Of a stretch of DNA of 64,000 nucleotides, positions 62,759 through 64,000 are shown in pieces. The stretch's first letter is position 1; every line of letters begins with the position of its first letter. The notes beneath the pieces were generated by a model. It was not told the origin of the DNA. It did not search any database and was given only the letters and a program-made list of their open reading frames with translations. The translations under genes and the position numbers were made by a program. The stretch is from Fervidifonticultor_A tertius. GTDB lineage: Bacteria > Sysuimicrobiota > Sysuimicrobiia > Sysuimicrobiales > Humicultoraceae. The DNA is taken from the NCBI GenBank assembly GCA_031459235.1, contig JAVKIY010000007.1, positions 1-64,000 on the forward strand, in the 5' to 3' direction.

Positions 62759-63544
62759 CTACCGGTCGCCTCCCGATGCCCGCCGACTGCCCAGATAGGC
62801 CTCGATCACCCGGGGATCCCCCTGCACCTCGCGGGGGGTCCCCTCGCTGATCTTGGTCCCGTAGTCGAGCACCGTCACCCGGTCGGAAATGGTCATGACC
62901 ACCCGCATCTGGTGCTCGATCAAGCCGATGGTGATCCCGAGGTCGTCCCGGAGCCGCCGGATGAAGTCCATCATGTCGTGCGTCTCCCGAGGGTTCATCC
63001 CGGCCGTGGGTTCGTCCAGCAAGAGGAAGACCGGCCGGGTCGCCAGGGCGCGGGCGACCTCCAGTCGCCGCTGGTCCCCATAGGGCAGGTTCCGGGCGAG
63101 CACCCCACCCTTCCCGCGCAGCCCGACGAAGGCCAGCAGCCGCTCGGCCTCCCGATGCGCCTGGAGTTCCTCCTGGCGCGTAAACCGGCTGGCGACGATC
63201 GCGCCGACCCAGGTGGAGCGCAGGTGCACGTGCTGGCCCAGCAAGACGTTCTGCCGCGCGGTCATGTTGGCGAAGAGGCGGATGTTCTGGTAGGTCCGCG
63301 TAATGCCCAAGCGGCAGATCCGGTCAGGCCGCAGGCCCTCGATGGGCTCGCCCCGGAACAGGATCCGACCCTCCTCGGGCTGGTAGAACCCCGTGACGCA
63401 GTTGAACAGCGTTGTCTTGCCGGCGCCGTTCGGCCCGATGACGCTGTGGATCGCGTGCTCGGCTACGACCAGATCCAGGGCGTTCACGGCGACGAGCCCG
63501 CCGAAGCGCTTCGTCAAGCCCTGGACCACCAGCAAGCCGGCCAC
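62759..63544 (-). CDS. livG: Liv-type ABC ATPase LivG (system 3)
   Basis: 261 residues from the GTG at 63544 (GGAGGG upstream). LTKRFGGLVAVNALDLVVAE, Walker A GPNGAGKTTLFNCVTGFYQP, GITRTYQNIRLFANMTARQN, signature RNLPYGDQRRLEVARALATR, Walker B FLLLDEPTAGMNPRETHDMM and LIEHQMRVVMTISDRVTVLD. It is clearly related to the system-2 LivG, suggesting an old tandem duplication. It is coupled to livM of system 3; no livF for this set lies between it and livK of system 2. Confidence 0.94.
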   Translation of the reverse strand: MAGLLVVQGLTKRFGGLVAVNALDLVVAEHAIHSVIGPNGAGKTTLFNCVTGFYQPEEGRILFRGEPIEGLRPDRICRLGITRTYQNIRLFANMTARQNVLLGQHVHLRSTWVGAIVASRFTRQEELQAHREAERLLAFVGLRGKGGVLARNLPYGDQRRLEVARALATRPVFLLLDEPTAGMNPRETHDMMDFIRRLRDDLGITIGLIEHQMRVVMTISDRVTVLDYGTKISEGTPREVQGDPRVIEAYLGSRRASGGDR

Positions 63545-63546
63545 GG

Positions 63547-64000
63547 CTACCCTCCGGTCGGCTCCCCGGCGGTGGGAGGGGCAGCCGCTGCCTCCAGCGC
63601 CGGCTCGGTGGCCTCCACGTGCTCCCGGAGCTCGCGGCGCTGCTCGGCGGCCGGCCACAGGCCTTCCGGCCGGAGCAGCATCATGACGACGAGCAGCGCG
63701 CCGTAGACCAGAAAGCGGAACTCGCCGAACTCGCGCAGCAGCTCGGGCAGACCGACGAGCGCCAGGGCCCCGACGATCACGCCGGGCAGGCTGCCTAGCC
63801 CGCCCACGATGATCAGCGCTAAGACGTTGATCGAGATGAGGAGCTGGAAGCTGTGGGGGAACACCGACCCCAGCATGACCGCGAAGATCGCGCCGCCCAC
63901 GCCCGCGAAGGCGGCTCCCAGGCCGTACGCCAGGAGCTTGGCGCTCACCAGGTCCACGCCGAGCGCCTCCGCCACGTCCTCGTCCTCCCGGATGGCCATC
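63547..64000 (-). CDS. livM: Liv-type ABC permease LivM (system 3), C-terminal part only
   Basis: The frame is open to the right edge; 151 codons are visible. They cover the conserved cytoplasmic loop MAIREDEDVAEALGVDLVSA, then LAYGLGAAFAGVGGAIFAVM, INVLALIIVGGLGSLPGVIV and GALALVGLPELLREFGEFRF, and the last helix VYGALLVVMMLLRPEGLWP with an acidic tail. The gene is cut by the window end, not broken. It precedes livG of system 3 by 2 bases. Confidence 0.92.
   Translation of the reverse strand, partial: MAIREDEDVAEALGVDLVSAKLLAYGLGAAFAGVGGAIFAVMLGSVFPHSFQLLISINVLALIIVGGLGSLPGVIVGALALVGLPELLREFGEFRFLVYGALLVVMMLLRPEGLWPAAEQRRELREHVEATEPALEAAAAPPTAGEPTGG

Overview
The window is a compact chromosomal segment from a very GC-rich (about 70%) bacterium. 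Most genes end or begin within a few bases of their neighbours, many as ATGA or GTGA overlaps, and GTG starts are common. I see no prophage, CRISPR array or rRNA. Outer-membrane polysaccharide proteins (SLBB/Wza-like and Wzi-like) point to a diderm cell. A T-box riboswitch, the scpA-scpB-dacF order, comEA next to leuS and a pyruvoyl-type arginine decarboxylase point to the Terrabacteria side. My best guess is an uncultured Terrabacteria-type diderm (for example the Armatimonadota/Sysuimicrobiota area), but this is inference and marker-gene phylogeny is needed.

Layout. 1-1104: two broken genes (a methyltransferase and a PIN-domain toxin). 1162-7510 (minus): an exopolysaccharide export locus headed by a NusG paralogue, followed by a small conserved-looking protein, Wza-like, Wzi-like and Wzc-like genes. 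7511-8175: no intact gene, with a decayed IS21-type remnant. 8176-11525 (minus): ispH-der-mutM-DUF971. 11679-19471: glpD, facing an operon of a 'ferric-type' ABC importer with a HAD phosphatase and a glycerophosphodiesterase, plus a small thioredoxin-fold protein. 19551-28961: a diacylglycerol-kinase-like gene facing a ten-gene minus-strand operon lysA, S2P protease, scpA, scpB, dacF, methyltransferase, btuF, ABC ATPase fusion, cmk, plsC. 29013-37230: a Liv-type ABC system interleaved with two CoA-ligase-type enzymes. 37294-39341: a degenerate glycosidase-like protein and VanZ. 39476-41621: polyamine genes pdaD-speE-speB. 41658-45003 (minus): an ECF sigma/anti-sigma/RseB-like operon with MazG and dipeptidase genes. 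45065-49525 (minus): ilvE-leuS-comEA behind a leucine T-box leader. 49556-54511 (minus): tdh-kbl-moeA-moaC-moaB and an adenosine-specific kinase family gene. 54741-57582: DUF2231 and phoB-phoR. 57579-64000 (minus): a complete Liv system and the end of another.

The most unusual object is the ilvE-leuS leader (about 49489 down to 49150). It has a good sigma-70 promoter, a canonical T-box Stem I with a CUC (Leu) specifier, and a canonical T-box antiterminator sequence. Between these two halves lies a complete, intact tRNA-Ala(GGC) gene in the same orientation, closed by a 7-bp flanking inverted repeat. Removing the 75-nt tRNA leaves a leader of ordinary T-box length. I know of no described T-box with a tRNA embedded between its specifier domain and its antiterminator.

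Other points of interest are: a GlpD-linked ABC operon that is probably mis-described as an iron transporter; a B12-type ATPase fused to an extra domain with no permease beside it; GC-rich hairpins directly after all three substrate-binding-protein genes; an ECF-type promoter in front of the sigma gene; and a glycosidase-like protein that lacks both catalytic glutamates.
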